Assembly: GCA_964023275.1 (NCBI GenBank)
Contig: OZ029921.1
Location: 7,326,806 to 7,390,805, forward strand
Direction: 5' to 3'
Source of the DNA: Norana najaformis
Taxonomy: Eukaryota > Annelida > Clitellata > Crassiclitellata > Hormogastridae
DNA length: 64,000 nucleotides
Part shown: positions 47,645 to 60,400 of the stretch, in pieces
Layout of the letters: every line of letters starts with the position of its first letter
Numbering within the stretch: position 1 is the first letter of the stretch
The notes under the pieces: model-generated
Databases searched by the model: none
Seen by the model: only the letters and a program-made list of their open reading frames with translations
Told to the model about the DNA's origin: nothing
Position numbers and translations under genes: made by a program

Positions 47645-48529
47645 TCCAACGTCAAGTCCTTTTGCCAAGGCCAGAGTTTGCATGACTTTTAGCTAATACC
47701 AGTATTTACTAAAACCTGTCTTGTCTGAAAAAGTTAGCTAAGTTAATATCAACTGATACAAACTTGGATGGTAAGCCTGGTCATAAAATAGTAAAGGTGG
47801 GTATTCACCTCCATTTTTCAGGTTTTGATTTGCCATTTGTAACAAACCTTTTGCAGCCATTCCGAAGCGCAGTGTGATGGATAGAAAGGCGTGAATAGGC
47901 CATAAATATCTGTTTCAAGTGAAACCTCTGTCAGTATATTGTGCATAATCAAGTAAGTTAAGATAGTTAATGGTTGGTGTCAGTACTTCAGCCAATAGAT
48001 CAGCTATGACAGACATGATGATGCGTAGTGATGTAAATTTACCGGTAAAGTATTTATGTGGAAAAAATCCAGATGATTTGCTGGTCAAAATGGTAAAAAT
48101 CATTTAAGTGATGCAACCTCATGGTTATGTCCCCATGTACGTAAATGTTTAGCCGTTCATAAGTTACAGTAAAATACTGGGACAAACAGTTGCAGTTTTA
48201 TAAATCATTGAACATCTTTGTATAGTAAATGCTACAAATTTAGTGAGCATGTCTTGCTGCATCTGGTGTTAAAACCGTTTCTCCTTTAGGGAATGGAACC
48301 TGTCAGCCTTGACAGTGAGCTGAAATTTTTTAGAGTACACTTACAGCTACGCTATATCTAAAATCCTCGAATCTGTCACAGCAGTGTTTAGTCTGTACCA
48401 ACTTCATGCAAGAACCTAAAATTAAAGACTGCTGGTTGACCAGAGGACTGTGATATTTCTGCAAATGTTCTTTCAGTGATAATACTGTTGTCAGTTTTGT
48501 TTGTGATTTTCTCAGTCATCATAATTGAT

Positions 48530-48645
48530 TGAAATTTTCTGGTGCTGTCAGTTAATTGACTGAAATTTTCTGGTGCTGTCAGTTAATTGACTGAAATTTT
48601 CTGGTGCTGTCAGTTGACTGAAATTTTCTGGTGCTGTCAGTTTGT
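48530..48645. repeat. Minisatellite, about 31 bp x 4
   Basis: GAAATTTTCTGGTGCTGTCA with AGTTAATTGACT spacer; the last unit lacks part of the spacer. Confidence -1.
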
Positions 48646-48815
48646 AGTATAGCATCACAGACAGGTATACTGTCCTGATCAGTATGCTGCTGTTTTTGTT
48701 TATTATTTTTATCGTTTTTTCCCTTATTCTGCTTGTTTTGTTTTTGTGCTACGATTGTTTGGTGAAATGAAAGATTGATGTAAATTATTAAATTAGATGA
48801 CAGATTAACTTAGTG

Positions 48816-48821
48816 AATAAA
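48816..48821 (+). other. Candidate SH3BP2 polyadenylation signal
   Basis: First AATAAA I noticed downstream of the SH3BP2 stop, about 1.17 kb into the presumed 3'UTR. An ATTAAA variant occurs near 48421. The choice is inference only. Confidence -1.
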
Positions 48822-49374
48822 GTTGACACTGACAGTGGTGAGCGAATATTGTTAGCAATCTATCCTGGAAAATTATGTAGTGCTGTTATCGTAATGCGCA
48901 AGGCTTTATTTGATGATCTGATTTTGATAATCACTTCTAAGCAAAACCACATTCTAAAATCACAATGTCTTCTTCAAAGCTGCTTAAAGCATAGGCATAG
49001 CAAGAAGGAAAGCAACCTCAGCAAGGGGGAGGAGGTTGACAGCGGAAAGATTGACATGGTATGGAAACATCAAAGCATTTCTAAAGAAGAGCGATTGGAA
49101 TCAGGTCCAGAACACAGTGAGGTTGTCAATTTTAGACAGAGTTGCGGATTTGAATTTAAGACAGATGCAGGTGGTTACTGACCGTAACAATGTCCAGTCT
49201 GGTATATAGAAGGTGTACAGAAACACACCTTGAATCATTTAGCATTGTTACCTTTTTTACCATATTTTAAAACAGTAAAACAAAGTGGAATTTTAACAGT
49301 AAAAAATCTGGAATAGTCAGTTAAAGTCATTTCAAATCACTAATGACATGTACAAGAATGTTCAGTGCATCTGG

Positions 49375-49500
49375 CCCATAAGTGTGGAAGGCGCTGCCCT
49401 TTGAATTCTGTGCTCCAGAACTTTCTATCAAAAGTCTCGGGAAGGAATCAGACACTTACCTGTTTGTGTCACTGACTAGGCCAAGCTACTGTTGGTGCAA
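49375..49500 (+). mobile_element. LINE ORF2 C-terminal scrap
   Basis: Reads VWKALPFEFCAPELSIKSLG then ESDTYLFVSLT, matching WNSLPxxLRxAxSLxxFKxxLKTYLF, the usual LINE ORF2 end. Followed by an AATAATAATAA run at 49542. Confidence -1.
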
Positions 49501-50664
49501 TTTGCTGTGTATTTAGTTATATTTGCACATTATAAATATTTCAATAATAATAATAATGACTGGTTGAAAAAGATTCATGGAGTGTTACGTGTGTGTCTGG
49601 AGTTCCAGTCCTAACTAGAACTCTTAAGATTGGTTGATTGACGAATTACCTCACCTGAATGCAAATAAATAATTTTCTGTAGTTCAGGATTATCTTTTGC
49701 AATGCTTGTCTCATTCCTGTCTCAGTTGTTGCATATCGCAAACTCTTTTGTAATCAAGAATGTTGGTGGCAATTCAGCAGTGGCAGCATTAAGGGAATTG
49801 TTCTGTTACCCTTTGGTCCCACCCCACTGGCCACTAACGGTTACTGCTGATATTTAATTTTAAACACATGGCGAGTGAAAGTTGCAAAGATAAGAAAATG
49901 TACTTAAATCTTGCAACTGCATCATCACCCCCTAACATTCAGTAGCCCACATCTTGACTTACTTAAAATCTTATGGCCCACCACTGTTCTTGCTGTTGGC
50001 TCTTGGAAAATTTGGTTGGTGATCCTGAAATTCATATGGTTACTCTTAAATTTTAAGAGTTTCCATCAAAATTGATTTGCCTTTATTGTGGTGCTCTCCA
50101 TAGAATCACTTTCTCTGCCTCTTCTGGGCCTATTAAACCCTTTTGCATCCTTTATATTCTTTTGGCATCCTTAAAGACGCCACTGTACTTTTAAAGTCTT
50201 ATGTGCAAAGACTTGTCAGTATTTGTTTCACAGACTGGTGCAATGTTTCATAGGCTGATGCAATGTCTTTTATTGTATTTTTTTATAATTAGTGTTTTTC
50301 TTGATATTTCATGAATGAATGTAGGATCCATTGTTATCTGATGGGTGTCATTTTATAGACTGCAAAATTATTAAATTATTAACCTCAGTTCATCGTATGA
50401 CTAAATTTAAGATTAAAAGTTTGATGAACTAAGATTGAAGTCACACACCTATACCGGGACATTGATTTCTAATTTCTGTCAAAGTTCTGAAAATAAAACC
50501 TTCAGCCTTGAAAATAAAACTTCACTGTAGTCATCTAGTATTTATACTGAAACAATACATATGCTTATTGAATTTCAAATAGGTTTAGAAATTAGGAAAC
50601 TGCTTTTCTGAGTTTTAGTGTTTATACTAATTTTCAAGTTACATGTAGCACACAAGTCTATCCT

Positions 50665-50800
50665 AAAAGACGTCACATTCCAGTATATATCATTAATTTA
50701 AGTCGTCACATTCCAGTATATATCATTAATTTAAGTCGTCACATTCCAGTATATATCATTAATTAAAGTTGTTACATTCCAGTATATATCATTAATTTAA
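50665..50800. repeat. Minisatellite, about 33 bp x 4
   Basis: Units of TCACATTCCAGTATATATCA plus TTAATTTAAGTCG; the fourth is diverged (GTTACATTCC). Confidence -1.
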
Positions 50801-51144
50801 GTTGACCTTGTCTAAGCTACTCTTAGTGGCTGTGAATATAAGTAATCATTCTGATCTCGGAAATTACCCTGTTAAATCAGCTGCCCTTGTTTAAAAACCG
50901 GTTTTTGATTTCTATGTATGTAATTGTAATCAGAAATTTGTATAGTGTTGTTTCAAGGGAAACTAATCATAGGGTCTTTCTGTGCTAGAGCCTTAACGAT
51001 GCTTCATTTAGTTAAGAACCGAACATTCAATGGTTAGCTAACACTGGCAGATAACTGGACTAGTCACCAGTGGCAAACTTGCACACACAAGTGCCCGCTC
51101 TATCACGAGGGTACTGTATGTATCAGGAAGCTAAATCGTATTGT

Positions 51145-51420
51145 TAATCTCATGATCTCTACAGCGTCCAACGAAAGTGGGAACCAGCTTATTCACAGGT
51201 GCTCAGTCAAAACAAAACCAATAGGCAAAAAGGTTCGGTTCCAGGTCAAGATCTAAGAGTCAGGCAGGCAGGCAGTCTGCAAGATATATAAGGGGAAGAA
51301 GAGGAATCAGGATAGGATCTGCAAAACAGGAGTGTTTTCAGTTTTGAGTGGAAGACCTGCGGAGAGAATTGCAAGGGGTGAAGTGATGGCAACTTCATAA
51401 GATGGATCAGATAATTGTTG
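51145..51420 (-). repeat. GGCGCT-box element, long copy
   Basis: GATCTCTACAGCGTCCAACG, ACCAGCTTATTCACAGGTGC, AGGTTCGGTTCCAGGTCAAG, then GGAATCAGGATAGGATCTGC and TGTTTTCAGTTTTGAGTGGA; the most complete copy seen. Confidence -1.
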
Positions 51421-51814
51421 TAATTCTGGCGGGAATTTATTTAAAATACAGTGCCTTTCAGTTCCCTCTTAGAGGCACTGTACATCCAACTATCTCACTG
51501 ATCTGAATAAATGCATTTTAAGGTAATTTGAAAATGTGTGCTGAACAGTCAATTGCAACCGTACAAAGAAAAATCTAATTCACAAAAAGACATGATGGGT
51601 ATGAGTTGATTTGCAGAAGTGCAATACCTCCATTTACCCACTGGCAGCAGAGAGCAACAATCACAAACCCGGTTCACTAGAGACTCAAACACAGGATTCC
51701 CTGATGTGTGCTAGAGCAAAGCTGACTTAAAATCACTTCTCATTCGTCAGACTTACTATTATTGTTCAACAGGTCATGTGAATGCCTTTTGCTGCTTGCA
51801 CCACAAACAAAAAC

Positions 51815-52080
51815 TGTTCTTGGTGAACGAGCATTTTCGGTTGCTGGACCTAATTTTGGAATTCTCTTCCTGAATCTGTGCTTAGTCTCTCGTGTCATTT
51901 CATTCTCAACTCAAGACTGGCCTTTTTAGTTAGCTTATCCACCTCTCTGTTTCTGTGGACTGACTTTCTGGATATTGACCTGACTGTGGCTTGAATTCCG
52001 TCTGCCATCGGCTGATGCCTTTTGCATTAGATACCAATGCTGTGGAAGTTTCTAATTCCTGAGAGTAATAAAATAATAAT
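51815..52080 (+). mobile_element. LINE 3' end with full tail
   Basis: Reads LGERAFSVAGPNF (frame then shifts), then GACCTGACTGTGGCTTG, CCATCGGCTGATGCC, GCATTAGATACC. It links the RAFSVAGP ORF end to the GCATTAGACACC tail family. Confidence -1.
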
Positions 52081-53429
52081 ATGGGGAGCCAGTGTAGTGT
52101 GCCTTTCTTGCAACCTGAAATATTAGAGAATTTTGGCATACTGGCCAGTAGTCAGGCAGCACAGCTGAAGTGGGACTGAAGCTAATACCAAACTACAACA
52201 GGCCTGCAAAGGTGGAATTACAGCGGTCAAGGCATGTTAGCGTGAATGAATGGATGAGGGTCACAAAATAGACAGATTTAGCTGCACAACCAGTATCTGA
52301 TACAGCTGACAGAAGCAAGACATGCACAGGGAGTTCACATGGAACACACCCAGTTCATGGACACATGAAGCACAATTGCAGTAACTGTTTTTGCAGTGTT
52401 TTCACATTTTCATCTATTTCACTGTTAGATGCAATGTTTTTTAAACATTCCTAGGTAAACTATTAGGGTATATCCCAGAAAATCCCAGAACTAAGTTTAA
52501 AATCCAGGAATTTCTAGAAGTTTAGCAAAGTAAGTTTGAAAAATAAGTGGCATATTCCATGGGAAATCCCTCACAAGATCCCAACATAGTACTGTAACTT
52601 CACATTTTGGGCACCCCTTTCCTGTAGATTTGGTTGATGCCTTGGCAGTTAGACATTGGAACCATAAAAATTACTAATTACAGTTAACAATTAATTGGGC
52701 CAATGATATGCAACAAATTTTACTGGACCTTGACTGCCTAACAAGAACTGATGTACCTGGTACAAAAAATTTACATGTTTGTTTCTCGAATATGGAAACT
52801 AAGTACATATACAATAAATTGTTATGGAGTAGTAGTGGAATTTCCTGTTTGGGAAGACTGCTTACTTTTTGTAATATGTTAGAAAATTTAGTTACTGTTT
52901 TTGCATTATATCGTTTGCATAATAGTTTACTTTTGTGCTACCAGCAATTCATAAGTTTGTTTTCAGTGATGGATTGTATGCTGATTTTTTATTTGTTTTT
53001 TTTTGTTTATGTATTGAGCATGTGAAGAACTGATGAATTAGTTTGTTTCAAACATTACCCGAAGAATAACAATCAATTAATTGATTGACTGAATCAAAGA
53101 ATGAAAACTTTATTAAAGAGTTGAATTACTGATTTCACGATGGATGCTTCTCAGAGGCTGGACATAGCGGAAAATGTAACACTTGTGCAAAATTTAATGA
53201 TTTGCATTTACTGTAGAGACATTTATGTGGTTTTGAGAGGTTCTTAGAAAAACACTAATTTATTGTTCATATATACAAACATCTATTTTCATGGCAATCC
53301 CAGGTGCACAGTTTCTTCCTGTATTTTGCAGAAACTTGTAGAAATAATTCTTCTGTATTTTTAATACCCTATCCTGATAAACGAAGAAAAGCATGCAGAC
53401 TGAATCTCCTGCATTTTAGGTAGCTAGTT

Positions 53430-53710
53430 GTGGCATGCTAAGTGATGTTATTTTTGTTATAGCCATCACAAAAACTCAGTTATGAGCATGTACTCCAGTA
53501 CAGTACCCCAGCCCTCAAATCACTGCAATGGCCAGTCAGTTTTATTAATCTAGTCTAATCTAATGACTTCTGTAGTGCCGTTATCATAAGGTCCAAGGCA
53601 TTAATTGACGGGTCGCTTCCAAGTGAAATTGCAATCGAAATCATAGTCCATTGGAGAAATCTTGTTATTACCAGTATTGTGGTTTTCTGCTTATGTATTT
53701 CATTGAGGCA
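53430..53710. repeat. Copy 1 of a 280-bp duplicated block
   Basis: GTGGCATGCTAAGTGATG, CAGTACCCCAGCCCTCAAAT, CACTGCAATGGCCAGTC and TTCTGTAGTGCCGTTATCAT recur in order at 56999-57294. Confidence -1.
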
Positions 53711-54016
53711 CAATAAACATCAATTGTTTACAGAAATGTCATAATTTGTTCTGGTAATGGTGAATATATGTATTACTGTTTGAATATGTATGGTGTGCTG
53801 TTGCTATTTCTCTCTTCCAAATTTGGAGAACTCTTAAAACCGCAAAATCAGATTTTTCGTCTGTTTCTATCCTGGTGAAATCTACAAATTTGAAAAATCT
53901 ATAAGGATTGATTCTGTGTAATGTAGATTCAGTGAACATTTAGTTCAGTGATGGTGGATTCACAAACTGAACAATGATCAAAACATCAGTTGATTAATCT
54001 TTTGGTTCGTCAAATA

Positions 54017-54022
54017 TTTATT
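54017..54022 (-). other. Candidate AMPD polyadenylation signal
   Basis: TTTATT on the + strand, i.e. AATAAA on the coding strand, about 265 bp beyond the AMPD stop. Position and spacing are reasonable for a short 3'UTR; not proven. Confidence -1.
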
Positions 54023-54287
54023 CATCAACTCATATAATGATTCAACAGTAGAAGAAAGAGTTAAGGTAGGAATTGCAATAATAATACATTATGGCAAAAA
54101 TTGTTGGTGATATGACTAAGCTATGTCAACATTCTACAACAGCATTCGTAAGAGGCATGGCAATAATCAGGGCAAATCCTACGGCAAATGGGTAACATCA
54201 GATCAAAAAGAATCTTGCCACAAGTTATGGCCACAACCACTGGAAACTGTCATGGCTATCAATTTATCAACATCTGAGAAAACGGAG

Positions 54288-54470
54288 TCAAAGACTTGCA
54301 CTTGTAAGTTCTTCTATTTGACTGGAAACTGCCTGGAAGACAGTGAAAAGCTCCTCTAGAAGTGTTTCATACCGAAAGGCTACTCGAATGTCTGGAACAT
54401 TCGTCCGGTTGATGTCATTTCCAGCTGTTCCATCTCTTGTGAAGTTTGGGCCGAGCCAACGTTGCTTTGT
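54288..54470 (-). CDS. AMPD: AMPD last exon and stop
   Basis: Sixty codons plus TGA. Encodes [40 protein letters not shown] and [20 protein letters not shown]. The acceptor is taken as TTTTTTAAAG, which keeps phase 0 after PHE; an AAAG acceptor is weak, so the first few codons are less sure. Confidence -1.
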   Translation of the reverse strand, partial: TKQRWLGPNFTRDGTAGNDINRTNVPDIRVAFRYETLLEELFTVFQAVSSQIEELTSASL

Positions 54471-57400
54471 CTTTAAAAAAGTCATAATTTGGGACTTGTA
54501 AAGCTTACAGCTTCCATTCAAATTACAATTGATTTGGTTTGGAATCTAGTAGTCCCAGACTGATTAGTAAGAATCTAGATATAATTCAGTTTCATACATG
54601 GCCAATAGTTTTAGAAAAAGGTGCATGTAATGAAGGCATTTGCAAGAAGAGCTGTAGATTTAGAGGAAGGCCGTTCCCTGTAGATTGCTCAACCATTCAA
54701 AAGAATAACAATATTAACATGAATTATAAAAACTGAATCAAATCAAAGAGTTTAAACAGTAAAAAATCAACATACGTGAACTGATCTGACACAACAAACA
54801 ACTGTTACACTAGAGTAACATTACATGCCCTTGCTGCCTCAGGATGGCATGTTATGGCATATTATAAACTGGCATGTTAATATTCATAAATGTTTTAGGA
54901 TAGGATTACAGCCCGAATAAGTCGAGATTAAACTGGTGTAGATTAATAATAATAGTCCATCAAATGATTTTTATAGCATCCCTTAACAGGGCACTGATCG
55001 AAGCAGTTGCAAAACTACAAAAGGACTGACCTCGTGCGGAAACCCACTCATCAGGACACTATTACGTGCCAGTTCGCACATGTCAACGCTGCTTAACTTC
55101 CAGACCTGAACTGCGATGCTGTATTCTTCGATCAAAGGTTCCTACAAGATCCATTTTAATTGTGAGGTTTACTTGTAACTGAGTGAGGTTTGCTAGTAAT
55201 ACTCAAGAATTTGAGCTAATGAAGAAACACTATCTTATCCTCGTGAAACCTACTGTCCCCGTTGAGGGACTCGAGCTACATTAGCCTACAGTTACTCCAC
55301 TGGCCCACCTGACTTCTGCAATGCTACTGATGTGGGATGTGTAACACTGCTCGCTCTCAACAATGACGGCTTTCCTGTGGCACCGGTGGTCAACCACTGA
55401 ACTGGCTTCACTTATTTCTGGACGGACGGGCATCGACAGATGATGGTAACCTACAGGCTCTGACTGCATGGCTTCTACACCAGTTTCCTTTGGTGTGCCA
55501 CAGGTCTCAGTACACTTGCCATTTCTTTACATCCTGTACAAGGACACAAATCTGACCAAGAGCATTGCTGCACTGGGATGGCAGTTCCACAAGTACGCTG
55601 ATGATGTTCAACTGTATTCTACATGCCATAGATCCGACATGCTTCCTTGAGTGTCACCTGCACAGCCAGGTGTCACAAGTAAAGACATTGGGCTGCATCC
55701 AAAAAAGACTCACTCTACATGGCTGACCACACACATGCCAAGCACAGTCAAAGGCTGATAAAGAATCAAGCCACGATTCTCCTGACTTGACAGCTTCTCA
55801 CCTGTGTCCTGGATGTGCTTCTGAACACAGATCTACCCATGCTTATACAGGTTATCTGACAAAAGCACATAGGACAAAAGGGACATGGATCTTTAGCCTA
55901 AATAAGGGTTAGAAAACAACCTCATTACAACACAATCTCGACATAATAAGACCGTTATTGATATGGCTCCTAAAGAAAGCACTTTAAGGAGGTTCTGGTG
56001 TAATAGTATTTGTAAATGTAATTATACATTTGTATACATAGCATCTCTTCAAAAGAGACTCCTCATAGAAGCTCCTGAACTGACAAAACAAAACCATAAT
56101 CAAACAGATTTGTCTTCAAACACTGACAGAAAGGAGCCAGAGAAAGACCCTGACACTCAGCTGGACGATGCTAGGCAACCAGTTTAAGAAGAAATGGACA
56201 ATGTTGCAAAACATCTATTATGCATCATGAAGTTCAGGCCAAAGGGGCAACCAATTCGCTTGGAACAGCAGAGTGAAAGGATCTGTCACCAGGAAAGTAG
56301 AAGAACTAGAACATAGCTAATTAAGATAAGATGAAGCACATCCTGCAAGACAGAAGCACTGAGATCTTAAACTCCATAAGTTGTTGCCTAGGCAGCAGTT
56401 TCTCTTGCATGAAAGTCGATGAATACCCAAACCTAGGACATTAAAATCAATAGCACATTCTATTAGAAAAATTTTAAGCTTTACTAGAGGCATTAAATAA
56501 ATGTCCCAGTACAGGCATGCTTATATTAAGGCACTTACCTTTGTGAAGTGAAACTGCAGTGGGTCGTCTGTGGAAAGCGAGACTAACAGCCCACGAGCAT
56601 GGAACTCAGACAGCGGATTGCGATGATAGTTGAGAAAGAGAGAGTTGTTACTTAGCGGAGACATAGCAATCCCGATTTGTGCCAAATAGTAGAGATACTG
56701 GAGAACAGGTGACTGCAACATAAACAGAAGCCAGTATTCATCTTGGGTTATCTCTCTATGTTATTCCAAGGCTATTATCATTTACTAATTTATACGTTTA
56801 TGGAGCTACAACCTAACGAGACAAAGCATCAATTTATGGCACTGAGCAACTGGGTGTTAAGGACTAGCTCGTGATCTCTATCCAGTGACCATCTCATAGT
56901 CTCAGCAGAGGCTTTAAAGTATAAATCACAAAGCAACTGCTCAGAGAATCAGCATCACACTGTCACCATTAGCAGTTTATACCTGAGGCAGAACAGTTGT
57001 GGTATGCTAAGTGACATCATTTTTTGTTATAGCCATCACAAACAGTTATGAGCATGTACAGTACCCCAGCCCCCAAATCACTGCAATGGCCAGTCGGTTT
57101 ATTATATCTAATCCAATCTAATGACTTCTATAGTGCAATTAACATAATGTCCAAGACATCAATCGACAGCTGCTATCAAGTGAAATCATAATGAAACTCG
57201 TGATCCATTGAAGAATTCCTACAGGTCAGAGAAAACTTATTATTACCAGTGCTTTTACCAGTAGTTTATACTTATTTACTTAATGTCAGCTGACCTTTCG
57301 AAGAAGGAGGCCATGGGAGATGTTTTCGCTGGTCATAAAAGCAGTTATCAGATGGTGAACGGGTCCTGCCTCTCCACAGTGTGGCCGAAAGACAAAGGTG

Positions 57401-60400
57401 TTGAAACTTCGTTCACTGTTGAAAGCAAAGAATTTACAGCAAAAAGAATGAAAAAGAACTGAGAGAAAACACTAAGAAAATTAAACAACTGAATAGAAAG
57501 AGGACAAACATTGGCAGATGCATTTACTAAATGAGCAATTAATTGACACTACAGAATCCAAAGGAAGAAGATGGGGCTACAGAGAATTCAAGAGGGGGCA
57601 CGGAAGCATCGTTGGATTCTTGGATCTGCCTAAGGGCAGAACACTGAAGAAGTACAGAACCCACAATGATGATTCTGACTGAATGAAGGACTACCTTGCC
57701 TTGCCAAAAACCCTGCAGAAGGATCTTCCCTCTACTTGTGTACAAACACTGCAAAACCAGACAAACAGGTAGACTGCAAAACCAGACAAATAGGTAGACT
57801 GCAAAACCAGACAAATCGGTAGACTGCAAAACCAGACAAATCGGTAGACTGCAAAACCAGACAGGTAGACTGCAAAACCAGACAAACAAATAGGTAGACT
57901 GCAAAACCAGACAAATAGACAAATAGGTAGACTGCAAAACCAGACAAATAGGTAGATTCTTCACCTCTAGACCATGCCTCCCATGACTATTGTTGAAATA
58001 TCCAATTAACAAATGACTGAACAGGTTCTGAAAATGCAGTTTACAATTATTATGACTACAGTATCTCGCTACACATATTCATCGTGACTTAAGACCTATC
58101 TGTATCATCTTGCTTTTGTTGTGATCGCTGTGACCCACCAATGCCTACAATTCCTTGCTCAGCCGATAGTCATATAGCATGTTAACTATGCATTTTCTTA
58201 CTTACTTACTTATGACTACAGTTGCACTCTGTTAGGACTGACAGAAGAAAGTAGCACTTCAGACCTTCTGAAGTGATTGAGGACCACCAAGTTAGCAAAC
58301 ATGTAATAGCAATAATAGGAGTAAGGCGGGTTATCCTCCGACGTCCAATTCTCCGGAGTTGGAGAATCCTTGTCCAGCATGGAACTCTCTGATTTTGACT
58401 CGTCATCCACCGAGTCAAAGCCAGATATCTAAACACAACAGAGGTTGAATGACTCAACTTTATAAACAAGAGACAAGTAAAGTCCAACTCTTAGTGGATT
58501 GTACAAATGGTCTTGCTTCTACCAACTTTAGTGCACACAGGTGATGCCATGAGGTTGAAGGATTTTTCAGCTGGGACTGTATGCATGAGCAGGGCTTAAG
58601 TCAGTCACCGACTGGTGCCTATGCCTGGACTATGCAGTCTCTGATTGGCAGTCTTCAACAAAGGGTATGCATTAAACGTAAATGTAAATGGTTTTATACA
58701 GTGACGTATGGCCTCAACCCTGCTCATTCTGCAATGAAATGAATGGGTGAGAATCTTCACCACTGCATTAGGCTGACTTAGGCGATGAACTAACAAGTCT
58801 AAGACTAAAACACACAAGGTAATGTTTACTCAGATGCCTGGAATATGAGAGTAGCTGACCTACATATTGATTTAATTTGTTCACTAATAAGTTAGAATCA
58901 AACACAACATCCAAAGTACGGCTGCATTGTAATTGTAATTTGAGATTTATGAGGCACCTCTTAGAGGTAAAACTCAACACAGGTGTTGTATAAAAGAATT
59001 ATCTAGGTGGAGTGTGAAGTTCCATGTATGTACAATCGAACTTCACATATTCAATCTACCTAGACAATTCTATTCCACCTTGAATAATCTGACAATGGAT
59101 CAGGCTGAGCAGTACCTAAATAAATTAGAATCAAGATACTAGCATACAAAATTATTATCATTATTATTAATCACTAATTTATATCATGCTAATTTATGAA
59201 TTCACCTCAAAAGCACGGGTAGCTGGAAAAAGCTAAGAGCATGTGAATGACGCATGAGAACTACACAGGGCAGCGCTTGCCTGGCAGAGGAAGATGTGAA
59301 GTTCTGGATGGGATTCTGGATTTGCAGTGACTTCAAACAGCGGCAAAAACAGGTTGTCGAGCAGCTGCTGAAAATTCATCACGAGTTTGTTGAGTTTGTA
59401 GACATCACTAAAAATATTGACACTCTGTTTATTACAAAATAAATCACGTTTTTTCAAATGTAAATGGTTTCTAGAATAAATAAATACATATAAAATAATT
59501 TAAGATATAGGTTATTACTTTTGATACATAAAGTATTTAAAGCATGAAAATCAGGTGAAACAGTCATCCTATTGAAGAAATGCATAGAAATTACATCAAC
59601 CTGGCACTTAAGAGTCCCATAGAAATGAACAAGACACAAGACAGCAATCTGCACTTTAGTCACCAGTATATACAGCACTCAAATCAGTGGGCACTGACTC
59701 TTGTGCCTCACACTAGAACAGTGTTGAGCACTCAGGCAATCTCAGTGGCTAGTCCAAAGCTTTGGAATTCATAGCCCAGTTGTAACATGTAAAAGTACAT
59801 GTATATGCTTTTCTATATGTATGGCCTTGACCCAGCTTGGGTGAGATCCTTCACCATTGCTGCCCGTTTGAATGGATGCCACGCTATTTAAGGTCCCCAT
59901 GCATGGACCATGCAAGCCCGAGATTCAAATCTCTAAAATAAGCCACCTTCTGGTTGCAAACCGGGGATCCTTACTCACAGATCTCCCAGGCATATGTTAC
60001 CAGGGCCAGTTCTGTGCATTCTGTCAGTTATTTAGCGTCATTCAGGTCTAAACTCAGACTCATGTTACAAATTGCTTACCCACCACAGCCTGACTTCTGT
60101 TTTCCCTGACCTACTACATTTCAAATTGACTTTTCCAATGGATAACAACTTTTGACTGTGATTTCATCATAAGAAATCATCACTCGATTATGATAACGTG
60201 CATTATGAAAACAGCTGCACTGAAGTCACTAGATTACTTAGCACTTATCACAGTAGTTAATTAGTCATCCATGCCTCCCATTTGCATTCTGTGTGACTTT
60301 GCACGAGTTAAAGGTTTTTGCAATAAATAATAATAATAATCTAAGTAATAAAATAGGTGGAAGGTGGTTCCACAGTGACAGATCAACCACAGCCAAAGCC

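Larger units (their letters stand above)
47645..54287. other. Convergent intergenic region between SH3BP2 and AMPD
   Basis: Contains the two presumed 3'UTRs, tandem repeats at 48530-48645 and 50665-50800, LINE ends at 49375-49500 and 51815-52080, a GGCGCT-box element at 51145-51420 and a duplicated block at 53430-53710. Frames such as 48813-49181 and 52708-53025 have no recognisable domain. Confidence -1.

Noticed and set aside
48813..49181. 122-residue open frame after SH3BP2
   Set aside because: No recognisable domain; lies in the presumed 3'UTR/flank. Could be real but unsupported.
57539..58012. 157-residue - strand frame with repeated WFCSLP
   Set aside because: It is a minisatellite inside an AMPD intron.
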